DNA of 64,000 nucleotides, taken from NCBI RefSeq assembly GCF_000276665.1, contig NW_004955446.1, forward strand, positions 8,903,114 to 8,967,113, read 5' to 3'. The DNA is from Chinchilla lanigera (taxonomy: Eukaryota > Chordata > Mammalia > Rodentia > Chinchillidae). The position numbers and the translations under genes were made by a program. The notes under the pieces are model-generated. The model worked only from the letters and a program-made list of their open reading frames with translations. It searched no databases and was not told the DNA's origin. Shown here one piece after another: positions 47,821-60,030 of the stretch (position 1 is its first letter; each line of letters begins with the position of its first letter).

Positions 47821-48080
47821 TAGACTGGAGGAATAAATCCAAAGAGTCTGTTGTACAACATGGTATCTTTAGTTAATGATAATATATACTTGAAAATCAG
47901 TAAAATAAAAGTTTTGAAAAGTTCTCACAATGAAAGAATGATAAATATGTAATGTGTAGCATACGTTAACTAGTTTGATTTATCCATCCTCCAGGGTATA
48001 CAGATTTCAATATATCATGTCATACCCCTACATATACATGTGTCATTATGAAATATTTTAAACATAAATTGTACTAGGAG
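47821..48080 (+). mobile_element. L1 3' UTR fragment
   Basis: Sense L1M 3' UTR: GGAATAAATCCAAAGAGTCT, TTGTACAACATGGTATC, TATACTTGAAAATCAG, AGTTCTCACAATGAAAGAAT, and the closing block near 48000-48060. Confidence 0.78.
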
Positions 48081-48814
48081 AGGAGGGATGTGAAAATAAA
48101 GACTAATTCCTTCTTTTTGTTGTAGATTCTGGGATTCTAGGAAAGAAACTTCTTGCCACAACTCCCAACTGTATTCGTGTGAAGTGAATGGGATATTTAC
48201 ATGCCTAGTTGATTTAACTGGTTTCCTGTAAAGCTATTAGTAATTTAAACTCTGTCACATTACCAAAACAAATATTTAGATACTATTGGAGTATATTTTA
48301 TCATAAGTAAGTAAGTTTCAATTTATACTTGAGAAAAATAAAAGAGACTAATAAAAATTGTATGAAAAATCAAGTCCAAATGTGCTTCTATAAAGTTTAA
48401 AGGAGAAAGGACTTCGTTATCCCTTAAGAGCTGCTAGACCACAAAAACATCAATATTAAGGCTGAATCCAAGCCCGGGAGGAAGACATGCTGATGAGGCA
48501 CCCTGGGTTGCAGATTCTGGTATCCATCAAACATAAAGTATGAAGCTGAGCTTTTGCTTAGATTGGTCTAGGAATAAAATAAAATGAGAGTTTATGCTAA
48601 CTCTATAGCTATCTTATTTCAAAAATTTTTCCCACTAGGGTCGCCAGAGTCGTTTAAGTCATAAGAAATATAGCAATAGCTTTTAAATACCTAATTACGG
48701 TTAGCTAACAAATCATTATCTAAAAAAAAAAAAAGTGTTTTGACCATCATGCATTTTTAAAGTGAATAGTTTGATTCATGACTGAACAGTTATTCCTGAG
48801 TTATGCTACACCAT
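48081..48814. other. AT-rich non-coding sequence
   Basis: No nameable feature. Confidence 0.5.
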
Positions 48815-48945
48815 CCCGGGAACAGTGATATATGCCCATAGTCTCAGCTCCTCAGAAGGCTTAGGCAGGAGTATTGCTATAACATACCCATCCTAGACAG
48901 CCTGGCAAAATAATGAAACTGTGTCTCAAACACAAATAATCAAAT
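48815..48945 (+). mobile_element. B1-like SINE, diverged
   Basis: CGGGAACAGTGATATATGCC, CTCAGCTCCTCAGAAGGC, and a closing block AATGAAACTGTGTCTCAAA fit the sense B1 order. Confidence 0.7.
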
Positions 48946-48989
48946 CATATCTCTTCCATTTGCAGTTTGTACAACATGTATGATTATTT

Positions 48990-49160
48990 TTTCAGCACTG
49001 GGGAAACAACCCAGAAAACACTGAACTGCTTCCTGAACACTTTGTACTTTGTAGACAGGAGCTCTCTAAATTGCCCAGGCTGGCCTTCAGTCTGTGATCC
49101 TCCTGCCTCACCCTCCCAAGTAACTGGGATTCCAGGTGTGCACCACCATGCCAGGCCATA
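48990..49160 (-). mobile_element. B1-ID composite SINE
   Basis: On + it begins as ID complement (TTTTCAGCACTGGGG) and continues as B1 complement (TTGCCCAGGCTGGCCTTCAG, ATCCTCCTGCCTCACCCTCC, GGTGTGCACCACCATGCCAG). Confidence 0.85.
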
Positions 49161-49489
49161 TATTAAATTTATTAACTATGCAGTGGTGCCTTGGTCCATG
49201 AACTTAATTTGTTTTATGATTTTTGAGGAAGATGGCCACTATTTTGTCACCTGGAGGTGATGCAGTGCTCCCAAGTCCTTTTTTAACTTTGTGAAGTGTT
49301 AATGTTGGGACACAGGGTGAAGATGCTGAGGCTCCTTGTGCTCCCATGCTCCTCTCCCGGTGATGCTGCTTTTCTCTGTAGCAGCAATGAGTCACCTCGG
49401 TGTGGCTCCATGGTGTTACTGGAAAGCCGAGTCCTGATGCAGCAAGAAACTGGCCCCTCTTCATTTGTCCTGGGTTATTTGTACCCTTA

Positions 49490-50040
49490 AAGAAAAAATT
49501 CACTCAAGAGGCATAGGTGGCCCTGCAGAAGGACAGGTAGAATTTATTATAAAATAGATGTAGAGAGAATTGCCGCTTCAAGTGAGAAGGTGGGCAGTGC
49601 CAGCAAGGCATCTGCCTTGAGTGTGAATTTAGATACCTTTTTATGCACACGAAAGTTACTGCTGGGGTTCAGGGAAGTAGAATCATTATAATGCTTATCA
49701 AAATTTTACTTAGAAGTTACTTTTGAATCATCTTTCTGTCCTTTTTAGATGATCAGTTTTCCTTTAAGCCTACAAAGAGAAGTTCTAAATCTAAACCAGG
49801 TCCCAGTCTGAGGCACGAGGGTCTTTAAAATCATTGTCTTTCTGTTATCACTGGGCTGTAGGTTATGGCAGCTAGGAGTGTTGCCTGTCTTGTTTGAAAC
49901 TAGGTGGTCAGATGACCAGGTATCAGAAAGACTGTGCACAGTGTGTAACCTTAAAATGTCAGTGTGCTCTGTGGGATTTCTTTTGGTTTGAGACCTAACA
50001 AATGCTTATAAATGTATTCTGTTGATGTCTTTGTCTTAAC
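49490..50040 (-). mobile_element. Candidate LTR, unclassified
   Basis: On the minus strand a TATA-like GCATAAAAAGG (49636-49646) is followed about 90 bp later by AATAAA (49543-49548), the layout of an LTR promoter and poly(A) site. The family is not recognised, the ends are approximate and no retroviral reading frame is attached. Confidence 0.35.
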
Positions 50041-50814
50041 TAGCAATGCATGCTATTCTGGACACACGCCCTCCGTTTGTCCCTGAGGCCTCTTAGTGTC
50101 CAGCTACCTGCTGGAAAATGTGACAGAGAGTATGACCTGGAAACCCTGGTCTAGTGACCGCGAGCCTTTAGAGATTTCAGTGATAGCAAACAGGTGGCTG
50201 CAGCACAGGTGCCGTAGCTTGCCACTGCTGCTCCTCCTCCCTACAACTCTCTGCAAGGTGGCTCTACACATGGTTTTAAGGAAAACTGTATTTTCAGTTG
50301 TCTTCTTGAGCACTATCCATTCTTCAGCATATTAAAGGCACTGAGAATTACTGAGAAGCTGTTTGATGCGTCTGTCTTTTCCTCACGCTTATCTTAGCAC
50401 AGCACACCTCACTCACTCTGCGTGCCTTTGTGTGCCAGGGGTCAGGGGCTCGAAGCAAGAACTGATCTTCGGGGAATACTGCTTGACAAGGCTGAGCAAC
50501 AGTTACTTGCGGTCTATCGTTCTTCATTAGTTACCGATAATTAGGGAGAATGACTTCAAGGAAACAAAATATTCAGGAAAAATATATAATTTGATATTTC
50601 AATAGCTCACTTTTAGATCGATCCAAGCAATAAAAGCTAGGATCTAACAGCACACTTGGCTGCATGTCTTGGTTACTCTTATATTCATGATGCAGAAGAA
50701 TTCAAAGAAATATTTTGAAGCTCGTTGCTGTTTGGGACTTTGTTTGCATTGGACAAGGAACAGAGCTTGGTTTTTAATTCAAGTTATAATTCTCAGTGTT
50801 GGGATTTTTGAGTT
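50041..50814. other. Non-coding sequence
   Basis: No gene supported. Overlapping open frames on both strands at 50096-50335 lack domains. Confidence 0.45.
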
Positions 50815-50975
50815 TTTTTGTTTTGGATTTGGTTTTTTGAGACAGGGTCTCACTATGTAGTTAAGGCTGGCTTTGAACTAACTATGTAGGCTAGTCTCAG
50901 ACTAATAGTGATATTCCTGCCTCAGCCTCCTGCCTGCATTCTGGGATTAAAGGCATGAACTACCATGCCTGGCTA
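50815..50975 (-). mobile_element. B1 SINE
   Basis: Complement of B1: GAGACAGGGTCTCACTATGT, then the duplicated AACTATGTAG block, CTGCCTCAGCCTCCTGCCTG and TACCATGCCTGGC. Confidence 0.93.
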
Positions 50976-51699
50976 AGAGTTTGGATTTTTAAAGCCAACA
51001 GCAAGATATTATTACCACCAACTGCCTAACTGGTTGCAAAGTTAGCGCTGGCTACACAACATTAATTTTCATAACATTGCTCATCTTACATTTTTATTAA
51101 TTTTCTGAGTTTTTCCTGTAAATTTTGCTAAATATGCCACTGAGAATTCTGCAAGCAGATTTTTCATTGGTAGTTACTATAGCCATGATGAATTTGTCAA
51201 CATTTAACTTCAAAGCATGCTCTTTAGTGTTTCGTTCCCATGGGGCATTTCCCAGAGGCCCTTCTCGCCTCTGCCTTTTCGCTGGGGATTTGGAACATGC
51301 ACACTTACAGTGGACTTCTTGACTACTGTCCTAATGACCCCCTTCATGGGTACCATACTTCAGTGACCTGGAGTCAAATCCAGCTCTCTGCCTCCTCGCA
51401 GAGACAATCTGGGACTAGGAACTCAGCAGTAAGGAGCTTGGAGATTAGTGTCATCTGTCTCTGCACACAGCGTCATACAGCCGGGTCCTTCTTCTTTGAC
51501 ATGGAAATGATTCCTAAGACACGCTCCACAGGAACACAAAGTCCCTGGGCCCTTGGGTTCCCCGTGCAAAACTTACTTCATTGAGAAGATTGTTGTTGCC
51601 AAGAAAGCCATAGGTGCTGCGTTGCTGGAAGTAGCCATTGGCAGGGATTAAGGTCCTACATGCCAATTTAGGGATCTGTTTTTGTTGTGACATGAGGTC
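50976..51699. other. Non-coding sequence
   Basis: No gene supported. A 114-codon frame at 51240-51584 has no recognisable domain. Confidence 0.45.
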
Positions 51700-51800
51700 C
51701 TGGATTCCTACCTTTATCTCTGTGAAGCAGGGATATTGTTATCGCCTTTAAATACCTCACAAGTTGGCTGTCAAATGAAGTATCTTGTTAGGGGAATATT
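51700..51800 (+). mobile_element. MIR SINE fragment, weak
   Basis: CTCTGTGAAGCAGGGATATT followed by TACCTCACAAGTTGGCTGTC fits the 3' half of MIR. Confidence 0.45.
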
Positions 51801-52204
51801 ACAGGAATGCAAGGTATTCTCATGCGAAAGACATTTCTGAGGACGGCACGGATTAATGGGACTTTAAAGAATTCTTAGGAAGCTGATTTCAGCATTTATG
51901 TGACACTAGTGTTTCTCATGTGTTTTAACCTACGAATTTTTCCTTCTCCATAATATCGCTTCCAAATAACAGAGGAAGGCAGCTTACAGTTGTGCATTCT
52001 GTGAAGGCCTTCCATAAGAACAAAGGTAGTTAGAAGGCGGCAGCCACAAGGTGGAGCAGCCCTCCCCTGCTATTCCTAGCTTTCAGCTACCACCCCGTGA
52101 CATCTTCAGATTTGCCCATTCCCAGGCACAATTCCCCATGACTCACTTTGGAGAAAACAAATGATGATATGAAATCTCCCCTTGTCTTCTATTAAAACTT
52201 TGTG
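51801..52204. other. Non-coding sequence
   Basis: No nameable feature. Confidence 0.5.
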
Positions 52205-52405
52205 CAGCTACTATTTGAGCTCAGCTGCTCACCCAAGAGAGGCAGAATCCTGAGCTCTGGAGTCAGACCAGATGTGTCCATTGCCTATGAGATGATTCTA
52301 CCACTTACTAACCCCTCCCCCGTACCGCCTCAGTGTCATTTGTCAGTCACACTCATAAGGTTTTTGTGGGAATTAAGTGAGATAAATGTTAGCAGTTTAT
52401 TATTT
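52205..52405 (+). mobile_element. MIR SINE
   Basis: GAGCTCTGGAGTCAGACCAG, TGATTCTACCACTTACTAAC and TTTGTGGGAATTAAGTGAGA match MIR in order. Most of the first half of the 133-codon frame here lies in this repeat. Confidence 0.82.
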
Positions 52406-52691
52406 GTGGCCATCCTCATTCAAGACAAGAATTTAAAAATCCCTTTTACCTGTACTAATGTCTTTTTAAAATATTTAGGAAAAAGCAAACATGACAACTT
52501 GATTCATTCAAATTGGCAAGTTCCAGCGGGCTGGTTCAGGGGTGAGGATTCAGGCAGCTTTGTTTCTCCATCTTTCATCCTTGTGTGCTCTCCTACATCT
52601 TAGCCAAGGCTTTGTTTTCTTTTCTATAGTCCCCTTTGCAAGAACTTCATAGTCAGTTGTAGAAACTGAAGAAGAGCTAAGAGTGTTTAAG
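52406..52691. other. Non-coding sequence
   Basis: No nameable feature. Confidence 0.5.
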
Positions 52692-52773
52692 TGGCCCAGG
52701 GTGTGGCTCAGGGGTAAAGTGCTTGCCTGGCACGCAGGTGGCCCTGAGCTTCATTCCTAGCAGCACCCAAAAA
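52692..52773 (+). mobile_element. ID SINE
   Basis: GGCCCAGGGTGTGGCTCAGG, AAAGTGCTTGCCTGGCACGC and GAGCTTCATTCCTAGCAGCA, then an A-rich end. Confidence 0.93.
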
Positions 52774-53034
52774 AGTGTAAATAAGCAATTAGACGTGAAT
52801 CAATGTGTTTTTCTTCCAGGAACATTTGCATTTTAATATGAACTAAGCATTGTGTAAACAGACTAAATCCCTCCTGGGGCCACATCTTGCAGCAGGCAGC
52901 CAGGGTGCACGGCTACTTGGTATGCAGGGGGCTCAGTTAAGGAGCCCCAGGCAATCATCTTCTTCGAAGACTGGTCCTGAGAGGATGGAGAAGAGAGAAA
53001 AAGAGAGAGAAAGTAATGAGAGCTAGTGTAGTAA
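52774..53034. other. Non-coding sequence
   Basis: No nameable feature. Confidence 0.5.
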
Positions 53035-53255
53035 GCCTACATTCAAAACCTGGCCTGTGCTAGGCATTTTTGATGGTAACTTGGTTAACCCTTGCAGCAG
53101 GTCTCTGGCATTATTATTATTGCTGCCCTTCCTCCCTTTGTTAACAGCATAGAAAACAGAGGTCATGTGGACATGCAGCCGGCTGAAGGCAAAATGGCTA
53201 ACGAGTAGCAAAATAAGCTGAAGTCTGAATGCTGGAGTGCCTGGCTTCACAACTG
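53035..53255 (-). mobile_element. MIR SINE
   Basis: The minus strand reads MIR: on + CCTGTGCTAGGCATTTTTGA, AACCCTTGCAGCAGGTCTCT, CAGCATAGAAAACAGAGGTC and CTGAATGCTGGAGTGCCTGG. Confidence 0.75.
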
Positions 53256-54429
53256 TAATTTGATTAGCTACACCTGCTTATCACAATGACAAAAAGTAAT
53301 TTTTCCAAAAGGATGATAATAGTGCTAAAAGCGAATAAAGAGAAAGCATCCAAAAATAGCACCGTTGAGGTCACTGACACATGACGAGAGGACAGTGCAA
53401 AATGTTAGCCAGCAAGGGTTCCCTCTGAGGATCACTTTCCCTGGCTGTCTGGCCTCGTGAAATTACACCTTCCCTAATGGCTTGGAGCTGAGCATGTCCT
53501 TTCTGTCAAGGGCAGCTTCAAGTTTATGGAATAGCTTATTTGAAGCTTGTGGGTACCAATTCCAGGCAGCAAAATACTACTTTCACAGACTAAATTAGCT
53601 TTCTTCAGAGTCACAGCAGAAAGCAATACAACTAAATTGATTATCCTGAAGCGCCTTCCTGGCTTTTTTTGTTGTTGTTCCTGTAACTTCTTGAGCACTG
53701 TGCTCTTTCAGCAGTGTCGCTGTCAAAGAGGTTTGTCTCCGTTGTCTTTTTGATGTAGGAATAGGAATCATCTGAATAAAGTCATAGACATTTGTCTAGG
53801 CTATTTTTCTCAGAGTTACAAAGATGGAAATTCCAAACCATATATATGCCAAAGGGCTGTGAATGGACAGGGAACTTTTTCCTGGAGTCTTGTGAACTAT
53901 TTATATTATACCGCCCCAGATTATTAGTAAGCTTATTTGTCCTCATTGATAGAGACATGGACTGTTTGTGACAAAATCAAAGCAGTCTGCTGCCACCTAG
54001 CTTTTTCCATTTCCATCTTCAGGCACTTCCTTCACTGTTTCACAGAGATGTTTTAAAGAAATAATTCTTTTATCCCTGAGAGGGTGATATGAATAAAGGT
54101 ACTGTAGAATCACACATCTCTTATCATTATTTTGCTGATAAAAGACTTCATTTTAAGTTGGTCCTTCAGTAAAAATAATGATTCTAGGTTGTGGAGTTCA
54201 AATTTATTACAATCAGTAAGCGTTGCGTATGGATAGGGGCAAAAATTTCATACATCTGTGACAAAAGATGAACAGCCACCACCATATCTCTAAGCAAGAT
54301 TTTGAAAGAGATTCAGTCATTTCCCGGCTTCCGGGCACCTTTCAATTTTCACAGCTGTCTCCTCTGCAAAGTGGATGTTTATTGTTGGAAGGAGAGTAGG
54401 GCTGGTTCCCATCCTCCATGCACAGGGAG
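53256..54429. other. Non-coding sequence
   Basis: No gene or nameable repeat. Confidence 0.5.
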
Positions 54430-54650
54430 ACAATCTGAGATCATCATTGCTGACACCCTTGGGCACCTATACTATGGCAGGGCAAGGCTGGGCTGCGAAG
54501 ACACAGGAGGAAATCTAACAGATGACTCTGGCCTCAGGAGATTTACAAAGGAGTTGAGAAGACAAACATGAAAAACAATTAGTCCGTGATCAAGTACATA
54601 ATTAGATAAGTGCATTGAAAGAGAAGTTAACCTTCCAAGAAAAGAGAGAA
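54430..54650 (-). mobile_element. L2 LINE 3' fragment
   Basis: GGGCACCTATACTATGGCAG, GACACAGGAGGAAATCTAAC and TTAGATAAGTGCATTGAAAG match the antisense L2 3' end. Confidence 0.6.
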
Positions 54651-54804
54651 CCAATTAATATGCAGCTAGAAAGTTCAAGTTTGTGGGAGAAAAACACACA
54701 TAAGCTTTAAAAAAGAAGGCTGAACAGAAACTATTCAAGTGAAAAGCAGAAGGGATCATTTTTCAGGCTCCGGGAAAAATATGTACCAAAGACACTTCAA
54801 GAGG

Positions 54805-54965
54805 AGATAGTTCCCTGTAATCCCAGCCACTGGGGATGCTGAGGCAGATGGATCCCAACTTGGAGGCCAGTCTGTGTAATTTAATGTCTCAACAAGTAAA
54901 TAGGTTTGGGAATGTGGCTCTGTGGTAGAGGGCCCCTGGGTTTGATACTCAGTTCCACAAACAAA
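54805..54965 (+). mobile_element. B1-ID composite SINE
   Basis: B1 half (GTAATCCCAGCCACTGGGGA, GAGGCCAGTCTGTGTAATTT) and ID half (GGGAATGTGGCTCTGTGGTA, GGGTTTGATACTCAGTTCCA). Confidence 0.85.
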
Positions 54966-55860
54966 TAGAAGTCTTCCATGAAAGATAAACATATAATGTA
55001 AGTAGTAGAATTAAGCGAGGAAATAGCCTGCTTAAAGTTACATTCTCATGTAAAATACAAAGCACCGTGCAAGCCTAAGTAAAATAATGGAGGACCCAAA
55101 GAATGATTGGAGGCATTGGTATTCCCATTGTCCACACATCTCACCAGCTTACAGTGTCTACTCAACTTCAAAGAAGTAAAGTCCTTGAGATCCTCCCTTT
55201 GAACTTGTTTCTTCGAATTCCTTCCCTTTGAGCAGCTTTTCATCAGACAATGTGCAAATCCTTCAAAGGCCCTCAGATTTCTCTAGAAAGAATGTGGTTC
55301 TCATTAAATTTGGAACCATCCAGAGAGGTGATGAATCTGGGCATTTTATGAGTAAAGTTTGTATCTAAAAGAGAGCTCTACAATTTATGCTTAAATATAT
55401 GAAGATAACTACTATTCAAATAAGCAGCAATATTATTCCATATAAAGAATGCTTTAGCTTTGGATTAATATAAATAAGACCTGCAGGATTGTGCACATCC
55501 TTAACAAGGTATTATTTTCATTATAATACATATATTTTTATTTACTTAGTAAGATTCCTATCCCGGGCTTTCAGGACATGTTTAAAGTACAATTAAGGAG
55601 TTAAAATTCAAGATAAATTATCCCCACCCAAAACAATCCTAGGAGACTCTTTATTAAAGAATCTTGAATCTAGCAGATCAAGGAAAAACTCCCTAAGGAG
55701 TATGTAATTAGGACTCTTTAAAACTCAGCAGGACTGCAGCCAAAATCTCTTAGTGAAAATGACTCAGCCCTCGGGCTACACACTTTACAGAATCAGAATG
55801 TAAGTAGTACACTTACCGGGAATCTCTGTTACCGGTCTTCAGTACTGTACCGGAGAGTAT

Positions 55861-55861
<1 letters not shown>
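54966..55861. other. Non-coding sequence ending in a CpG-bearing stretch
   Basis: No gene seen. The last 50 bases (ACCGGGAATC..., GTACCGGAGAGTATC) resemble the ID 3' end only loosely. Confidence 0.4.

Positions 55862-55894
<33 letters not shown>
55862..55894. repeat. 33-nt poly(A) tract
   Basis: Longest homopolymer in the window, followed by a purine-rich A/G tract. Probably the tail of a recent retroposon whose body I cannot identify. No AATAAA lies just upstream. Confidence 0.9.
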
Positions 55895-55896
<2 letters not shown>

Positions 55897-57094
55897 AAGG
55901 AAAAGAAGAAAAAAAAGGAGAGAAAAGAAAAAGAAAACACATTTCATTAATCTATGAGTGAAGGCTATCACAAGATCTTCCCTACCTCTACCCAACCACT
56001 TATATTCTAATTTGTAAAGTAACTTTCTCCCTTTTTGACTTATGCAGAAAATAGATAGCAATGGGGGTATTGTTATTCACCTATAAAAACTGAAGATAAC
56101 AGAGATCCTTTCAGAGGTAACTCACTGATGTGAAAACATCCAACTCTTTCTTTTGCCTCCTTCTGACACAAGGAACTGGATTTGTGGATTTATACCTGAA
56201 TTTTGACCCAGACATACAATTTATGGCCAGGGAGTTTTGTTTCATTAAAAACTCAAATTAAAAAAAAAAAACCCTCACATTTTTAGCATATATGCTTTGT
56301 GTAACAGTTTAAAACTGTTGTAACTATAAGTAATAAGAAACCTGGACATAGACTAGCTTGAACAGATTGGGATTGCTCCTTTTGGCCACTGGAGACATTC
56401 CAGCTGTTGTATGCTGTCAACATTTGCCAAGGTCCAGGATATATGAAACTTCCTTAGCTTTTTTCCTCCTGATGACAGGTGGTTATTGGAGCTCCAGACA
56501 TCATGCCTGTGTTCCAAAAAGTGAGAGGGAAGAAGGGAAGGGAAAAAGAGAAGGGGTAGCTCTAGTTGTCTCTGGAAACATAAAAGCCGCTTATCAGAAA
56601 TGCAAAAATTTTCCCCAGTGTACCCCCAATACTTCAGCTTACAGCCCACAGCCCAGAACCGTGGCATGTGGTGGTCACTGATGAGAAGAGACTGGAAAAG
56701 TGAGTGCCTGATTTCCTGGTGTCTACGAGAAAGGCAGCCAGGATGACGGGATTGGAAAAGGCTGAGAGCTGTCCAAATCCTTGACCACATACTGCTTATG
56801 TTAACAGATAGCTTTAAAGACTTAAGTTAATTTGTTAAAGTTGCTCAAGGACAGGGGTATGATAAAAAAAAAAAAAAGAAAACCTGAGATTTTTATGTCA
56901 AATGCTTTATAAACTTTGGAAAGAGTGAGACAGAGTGGAAAATAAACAAGAAATTACCTTAAAAAGCCTTGAAAGCAGATCTTCTAAACCATTAGGCAAA
57001 CTGGTCACTACTAATCAACCCCAAGGTTTTCCAAATCATAATATGGATAACAGTGAAAGTGTTTCTCTCAATTTTGACAAATGTCACCCTAAAA
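55895..57094. other. Non-coding sequence
   Basis: A 145-codon minus frame (56353-56790) and an overlapping 107-codon plus frame have no domain I recognise. This stretch could be an unclassified old repeat. Confidence 0.4.
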
Positions 57095-57290
57095 TTTATA
57101 AACACAGAGTCCTCCAAAAATGTACACATCAGGAAAAGAAAAATGTGTGTAAATATTTCAATACTAAATTTATTAAGACATGATGAGATTAATACAAGTT
57201 ACCTTTGGCCTCTACAATTACAAGAGGTGCTCAAAGTGATGGCCATTAGCTTCCAGATGTGTATTTATTAGTATGGCAAACTGCTGAAGT
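57095..57290 (-). mobile_element. Tc1/mariner-type transposon end
   Basis: CCTCCAAAAATGTACACATC near 57110 resembles the inverted terminal repeat of an old mammalian mariner-like element. Downstream, on the minus strand, a frame near 57220-57260 reads HLEANGHHFEHLL, fitting the C-terminal end of such transposases. Only this end remains. Confidence 0.55.
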
Positions 57291-58694
57291 GCATATATAT
57301 TGTTTTGGTGGACTCTGTATATTAATACATATATATTATGATATTTAAAGTAAAAATTGCTATGCACGGAAAAATAAAAAAATCAGTCAAAAGAACCATT
57401 GGTCACCAAGCCATGGTGTTGCCATGTCTATAAGATAAAAAGAATGAATAATAATTTCTTAGGCTATTTTAATCATATTAACTTTTGAAGAAGCTGGTGC
57501 CCAATTGGACTTAATCAACCCAAGAAATACTTTCTTTAGCAATCACAATGCCAAATGCAACTCTAAGTAGAGGGCACCTCGGGGTTGAGTAACCTAGAAG
57601 CTAGTAGAGAAAGATAAATGAAATTAGAGAGTTCCATAAATGGGTTCTGGCTCTGCAAAAGAAGAATGGACTTGTTTGGAAAGATGTGTCAGAGGTGAGG
57701 AGAGGTACTAGTAAAGTAAGACAGCCTGTGATTGGAGTGTTGAAGGACAGTGTCCTTTCAGAGAGATAGAGACCCTGATGAATCACTTAGTTGAACTTTT
57801 AAACTTCTCAAGCTGACACAGTGACCAACATCATAGAGCGGTAAGAGCAGGTCCTTTTCACCCCAGAGTGTAGAACTGCTGAGTTACTTAGCAAAGCTTC
57901 TAGACTCCTCAAGTTGACAGAATCTATCAACCATAACAGAAAGTGACTGAATTTGGAGCTGGGGCTTTTAAAAAGTGATTAATATAGAGCAATGTCATTA
58001 GGACCACTCCTAATCCAATCTGACTGACATTCTTGGAACCTTGTTTATAAAAAAAAAGAGATAAAGACAGCACACAAATAGATGCAAACACACACATGCA
58101 AGCATGAACACATGCATGGCCATATGGAGGTGAAGGAGAAGGCGGCCATCCACAAGTCAAGAAGAAAGATTTCCAGAGGGCACTAATCCTGCCAGCCCTT
58201 TCCGCAGACTTCCAGTCTCAACTGTGAGAGCACAAGTGTCTCCTGTTTTAATCTTCCAGTCTTTGCTATTTTGTTTATGGCACCCATAGGGAAGTCATTC
58301 AGTGAGCAAATATCATTTTTATTTTTAAAAATAATGAGGTCAAAATCTGTACAGAGGTAAAAACAGGAGAGAAAAGGTAGTTTCTGGAAACATTGTGTAG
58401 TGTAACACTGTTGAAATGTGCAAGCCCTGCAATGGGATGAGGAGATAGAAGAGTCAGTGAGGGTAGAGGTCTCCAGTCTGGGACCCACACGATCTGGAAG
58501 GGCTGGGTGGGTGGAAGGAATTGATGGGTGTGGTTTGGACTATGTTTTCACTGAAAAGTGCTGGTCCTGAGGAATCCATCAGGAGTCAGAATCATGGCAG
58601 ACACAAAGCCAAAGGTGTGATAGCTACGAATGCCAATGATGAACAAAAACAGACAAGAGGCATAGCCTGACAGCCAATGAATGAGCTGTGCAGT
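57291..58694. other. Non-coding sequence
   Basis: No gene supported. Open frames at 57927-58488 (minus) have no domains. Confidence 0.45.
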
Positions 58695-58782
58695 TCATTT
58701 TTTTTCCCAGTATGGGAACTCAAACTCAGGACCTTGTACTTGCCAGGCAGGCACTTGTGCCGCTGAGCTATATCCCTAGCCG
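58695..58782 (-). mobile_element. ID SINE
   Basis: Complement of ID with all parts: T-tail, GGGAACTCAAACTCAGGACC, CTTGCCAGGCAGGCACTTGT, GCCGCTGAGCTATATCCCTA. Confidence 0.95.
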
Positions 58783-59869
58783 ATTTTAAGGAGATGCAAT
58801 AATATGACTAAATTGGTATTTTCATGTGCATGTGTAATTTCAATGTCACAGAAAGGCCTTTATCTCAAAAGCAAATAAACAAACTTAAAAAAATATAATC
58901 TTCCTGATGTCAAATGCAGAGATTAAGAGCAACAAAAAAAAATCCCTCAAGGGAAGGTAGAGTCGTGATTTAAATCTATAAGAATATGAGTGTCTGAGAT
59001 TGTATTCTTTTCCCAAGAACAAATTGTGAGTGGCATCTGTGGGAACTGGGAGAGCTTGGGGACAATAGCCTGTCCCTCTGCAGGAGAGGCTGGTGTAGGA
59101 AGAGGTAAGGAGAATCCCAGGAAGAGTGGGATGCCTGGGGCCAGTATAGGAACAGTGCCCAAACCATCTCGAAATAGCTAAAGGATCATATTTACCTTAC
59201 AAGGAAAAGCTAGTTTCAGTTATGTATTTCATGTCATGCCAGGCTTTGCATAAACACTACTCTTTGGACAAATCAAAAATTTACAATGAATTTTCTACAT
59301 CAAGAGAACACTCCCTACTTTTAAATCTTGTCACTGAAATATCACTTTGGTCCCCAAGCACAGTATTTGGCTGAGGCACTTGCGTGGATTGTTAATATTG
59401 CTCATTAATTAATGTGATGAATGTATTAAAAATAGGACTCCCAGTTTTCATTCTGAAGGCTTACACATAAGAACAACAACCTTTAGAAAAGTACTACATT
59501 ATTTATTTATAGAATAGCTTGGAGCCATGTAATAATTAAGTTCTGTAATTAAATTATAGATTACTTTTTGCCTTTGCACCCATTATAATTTAATATTATG
59601 CTTCTGTAAATGAAAAACACTTTTGCTGTTACTAATATTGATTAATTTCTCTCAATGTCTTTGAGACTATTATATCTGCAAATGAAAAGAACATACCAGG
59701 GTTGCTAGAAAGACCCAAACTTCTCAAATATTCACTCATTCTATATATATATTTTTTAATCTACTGTATTTCATATACTGGTCTTCATGTTAAAAAAAGG
59801 TAGACAAGTAGAGCCTGTCTTCAGGAATCTTACATTCTTTTATATGTTGTTTAACCCATATGGGTTTGA
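58783..59869. other. Non-coding sequence
   Basis: No gene or nameable repeat. Overlapping 63-71 codon frames at 58947-59181 on both strands look like chance. Confidence 0.45.
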
Positions 59870-60030
59870 TTTTTTTTTTTTTTTTTTTTTTTTGTGATGG
59901 GGTTTCACTGTGCAGTTCTGGTTGGTTTTGAACTCACTTTGTACGCCAGGCTGACCTTGAACTCACAGTGATCCTCCTGCCTCAGCCTCCTGAGTGCTGG
60001 GATTACAGGCATGCACTACCATGCCCCACC
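59870..60030 (-). mobile_element. B1 SINE with 24-T tail
   Basis: Complement of B1 with a 24-T run (59870-59893) as its tail, GGGGTTTCACTGTGCAGTTC, the internal duplication (two TTGAACTCAC words), CTCCTGCCTCAGCCTCCTGA and GATTACAGGCATGCACTACC. The long pure tail and low divergence indicate a younger copy. Confidence 0.96.

Noticed and set aside
52202..52603. 133-codon plus-strand open frame as a gene
   Set aside because: Its first half lies in a MIR SINE and the rest has no protein signature.
56353..56790. 145-codon minus-strand open frame as a gene
   Set aside because: Overlaps an equally plausible plus-strand frame, with no domain and no start or splice context.
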